This document shows positions 24,512-26,241 of a DNA stretch of 26,241 bases, one piece after another. The stretch is from Mariniphaga sp964624645 (GTDB lineage: Bacteria > Bacteroidota > Bacteroidia > Bacteroidales > Prolixibacteraceae). A program made the position numbers and the translations under genes. Where the stretch lies: positions 1 through 26,241 of the forward strand of contig CAZVAD010000023.1 of assembly GCA_964624645.1 (NCBI GenBank). The letters run 5' to 3'. How positions within the stretch are numbered: the first letter of the stretch is position 1; the number at the start of each line of letters is the position of its first letter. The notes beneath the pieces were generated by a model. The model made no database searches. It saw only the letters and a list, made by a program, of their open reading frames with translations, and was not told where the DNA came from.

Positions 24512-26014
24512 ATGAATGTACAAATTGAATTGCAGTTGTTGGTCCTTTCGGTGCTCTTCTTCCTGAGTATCTTGGCCGGGAAGGCCAGTTCCAGGTTTGG
24601 GGTGCCTGCACTGCTGCTGTTTTTGTCGGTGGGAATGCTGTTTGGCAGCGACGGATTCGGGATTCAATTTGAAAATATTCAGTTTGGCCGGAATATCGGC
24701 ACGCTTGCGCTTTGCATTATTCTTTTTTCGGGCGGACTGGACACAAAAATCAATGAAATCCGGCCAATCATAAAACAGGGAGTAATTTTAGCCACACTTG
24801 GGGTTCTTCTGACCGCCCTTTTTACCGGTATCCTTGTCTGGTGGATTCTGGGAATGAGTATGAAATCGGCAGGAATCGGGCTGCTCACCTCATTTTTGTT
24901 AGCGTCCACCATGTCGTCAACCGACTCAGCCTCCGTGTTTTCCATTCTGCGCTCAAAAGGACTTCACCTGAAAAATAACCTCCGCCCGATGCTTGAGCTG
25001 GAGAGCGGAAGCAACGACCCGATGGCCTATGTGCTGGTGATTACACTGATTGAGGTGATTAAACTTGAATCCGTTCCCAACTACTGGGTGGTCGGACTTC
25101 AGGTTTTGCTGCAACTGGTTATCGGCGCTTTAGTTGGTTACGGCGTAGGGAAATTAAGCATTTTTCTTATCAACCGGATAAAAATCGGCAACGACTCGCT
25201 CTATCCGATTTTGGTGCTGACCCTCTGTATTTTTATCTTTTCACTGACTTATTTTGTGAAAGGAAACGGCTATCTGGCAGTATATGTGGGCGGACTGACC
25301 ATCGGAAACGGCAAATTTTTCCACAAGCGCTCGTCCATGAAGTTTTTTGACGGCCTGGCGTGGCTGAGTCAGTTGATCATGTTTTTGACGCTTGGTTTGC
25401 TGGTGAACCCCAGTGAGCTTGTGCCCATAATTGTTCCCGGGTTGATTATCAGTTTTGCCATGATTTTCATCACCCGTCCCCTCACGGTCTTTCTGAGTCT
25501 GCTCCCTTTCCGGAAAATGCCGTTCAAGGACAAAACCTATGTTTCGTGGGTGGGTCTTCGCGGAGCGGTCCCCATTATTTTTGCCCTCTTCCCGCTCACT
25601 GAAGGAGTTCCGCATGCAAGGCTCATTTTTAATATCGTATTTTTCTGTACGCTGGTTTCCCTGCTGGTTCAGGGAACCTCCCTGCCTGTTATTGCAAAAT
25701 GGCTCAAACTTGCAGAAAAACCCGGCAACATCAGAGAACTCAAAAATTTTGACGTCGATTTTTCAGATGAGATAAAATCCATTGTTACAGAAATTGAAAT
25801 CAGTCAGAATACCATCAGCGAGGGAGATAAAGTGATGGACTTGCCCATACCTGAAGAAACCCTGGTGGTCATGGTGAACCGCGAAAGTCACTATTTTATT
25901 CCGAAAGGGAATACTGTTTTAATGGAGCATGATAAACTTTTGATTATCACCGGCAGTAAGGAATCGTTGCAGGAAACATTAGATAACCTGAAAATTGACG
26001 ACCTCAAACATTAA
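24512..26014 (+). CDS. CPA1-type potassium/proton antiporter with RCK_C domain
   Basis: 500 residues. The first 390 form about 12-13 membrane helices of a cation:proton antiporter, with the ion-binding segment LELESGSNDPMAYVL (Asn168-Asp169-Pro170) and TSTMSSTDSASVFSIL-type helix before it. Residues about 405-490 form a TrkA-C/RCK_C regulatory domain (VMDLPIPEETLVVMVNRE, then EHDKLLIITGSKESLQ). This arrangement is that of the NhaP2/CvrA group, which expels K+ (or Na+) in exchange for H+ at the inner membrane. It is a single-gene unit, divergent from acs and followed by the rpsF promoter. Ion preference is inferred from the family. Confidence 0.93.
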   Translation: MNVQIELQLLVLSVLFFLSILAGKASSRFGVPALLLFLSVGMLFGSDGFGIQFENIQFGRNIGTLALCIILFSGGLDTKINEIRPIIKQGVILATLGVLLTALFTGILVWWILGMSMKSAGIGLLTSFLLASTMSSTDSASVFSILRSKGLHLKNNLRPMLELESGSNDPMAYVLVITLIEVIKLESVPNYWVVGLQVLLQLVIGALVGYGVGKLSIFLINRIKIGNDSLYPILVLTLCIFIFSLTYFVKGNGYLAVYVGGLTIGNGKFFHKRSSMKFFDGLAWLSQLIMFLTLGLLVNPSELVPIIVPGLIISFAMIFITRPLTVFLSLLPFRKMPFKDKTYVSWVGLRGAVPIIFALFPLTEGVPHARLIFNIVFFCTLVSLLVQGTSLPVIAKWLKLAEKPGNIRELKNFDVDFSDEIKSIVTEIEISQNTISEGDKVMDLPIPEETLVVMVNRESHYFIPKGNTVLMEHDKLLIITGSKESLQETLDNLKIDDLKH

Positions 26015-26116
26015 CCATGAAAACTTATTTTTTTGTGAAGAAACAATCCGGTTTCCGGCAATTTCAAATTTTACCGCACATAGTGTTAAATAATCCCATA
26101 CAAAATTTGCAAACCA

Positions 26117-26147
26117 TTTGAGATATACTGTTTTATTTCTAATTTTG
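26117..26147 (+). promoter_or_regulatory. Consensus Bacteroidota promoter before rpsF
   Basis: TTTG (26117-26120), exactly 19 bases, then TAATTTTG (26140-26147) fits the -33/-7 consensus fully. It is the best promoter in the window. The -7 motif ends 42 bases before the rpsF ATG, and the leader is very A/T-rich. Confidence 0.75.
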
Positions 26148-26189
26148 CGGACTTGAAAAAATTTTTGTTGAATTTTAAATTTAATTTTT

Positions 26190-26241
26190 ATGTTGAATCA
26201 GTATGAAACCGTTTTCATTTGTACTCCCGTTTTATCTGAGC
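26190..26241 (+). CDS. rpsF: 30S ribosomal protein S6, partial (5' end only)
   Basis: Seventeen codons before the right edge read MLNQYETVFICTPVLSE. This closely matches the N-terminus of Bacteroidota ribosomal protein S6, which begins (M)NQYETVFIxTPVLS. S6 binds 16S rRNA with S18 in the small subunit. The consensus promoter just upstream supports a highly expressed gene, and rpsR and rplI would be expected to follow. The identification rests on few residues but they are characteristic. Confidence 0.85.
   Translation, partial: MLNQYETVFICTPVLSE

Noticed and set aside
26050..26060. CCGG-TTT-CCGG hairpin after the antiporter gene
   Set aside because: Only four pairs and no T-run follow, so it is not supported as a terminator.

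Overview
The window looks like chromosomal DNA of a member of the phylum Bacteroidota. The evidence is the style of the proteins (PheT, TrmD, the first residues of ribosomal protein S6, stand-alone dicluster ferredoxin, D-mannonate-oxidoreductase-type SDR), the lack of clear Shine-Dalgarno sequences with A-rich stretches before start codons instead, and several matches to the Bacteroidota promoter form (TTTG at -33, about 19 bases, TAnnTTTG at -7). Genus cannot be told from the sequence. I found no tRNA, rRNA, CRISPR array, transposase or phage gene.

Layout. Bases 1-3.5 kb (minus strand) hold a sugar-acid module: a LacI-family regulator, then 6 bases later a D-mannonate oxidoreductase-like SDR, then a Gfo/Idh/MocA oxidoreductase with a twin-arginine signal that runs off the left edge. 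The regulator has no ATG, GTG or TTG start before its DNA-binding helix, and a 22-bp dyad lies over its own promoter. Bases 3.5-5 kb hold an orphan E2-type acyltransferase catalytic domain and a small 2[4Fe-4S] ferredoxin. The ferredoxin is divergent from pheT (5.1-7.5 kb), which is followed by an EamA permease. A PspC-domain protein and an acidic hypothetical protein run convergently into the permease. Bases 9-13 kb hold an AGCS sodium:amino-acid symporter with an unusual insert of about 105 residues, then (minus) a PAP2 phosphatase overlapping a GT39-type glycosyltransferase. Bases 13.3-16.2 kb hold an AddB-like Fe-S nuclease without its AddA partner. It is convergent with trmD.

The most connected part is 17-24.2 kb. 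On the minus strand are acs (AMP-forming acetyl-CoA synthetase), a fused ADP-forming acyl-CoA synthetase/GNAT protein of the Pat type, and a sirtuin deacylase. In other bacteria, Pat-type GNATs acetylate the Acs C-terminal lysine (PxxxxGK motif, present here) and sirtuins remove the acetyl group. All the parts of a reversible acetylation switch on acetate activation therefore sit within about 7 kb. A flavin-dependent LLM-family oxidoreductase in the opposite orientation, with 0.6 kb of apparently non-coding DNA before it, sits between pat and acs. A strong terminator-like hairpin separates pat from the sirtuin and ends only a few bases before the sirtuin start codon.

The right end has a CPA1-type K+/H+ antiporter with an RCK_C tail, then a near-perfect Bacteroidota promoter and the first 17 codons of rpsF. 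I see no clear case of a wholly new system. The best leads are the Acs/Pat/sirtuin cluster with its hairpin, the unusual start and operator of the LacI regulator, and the orphan E2 domain.
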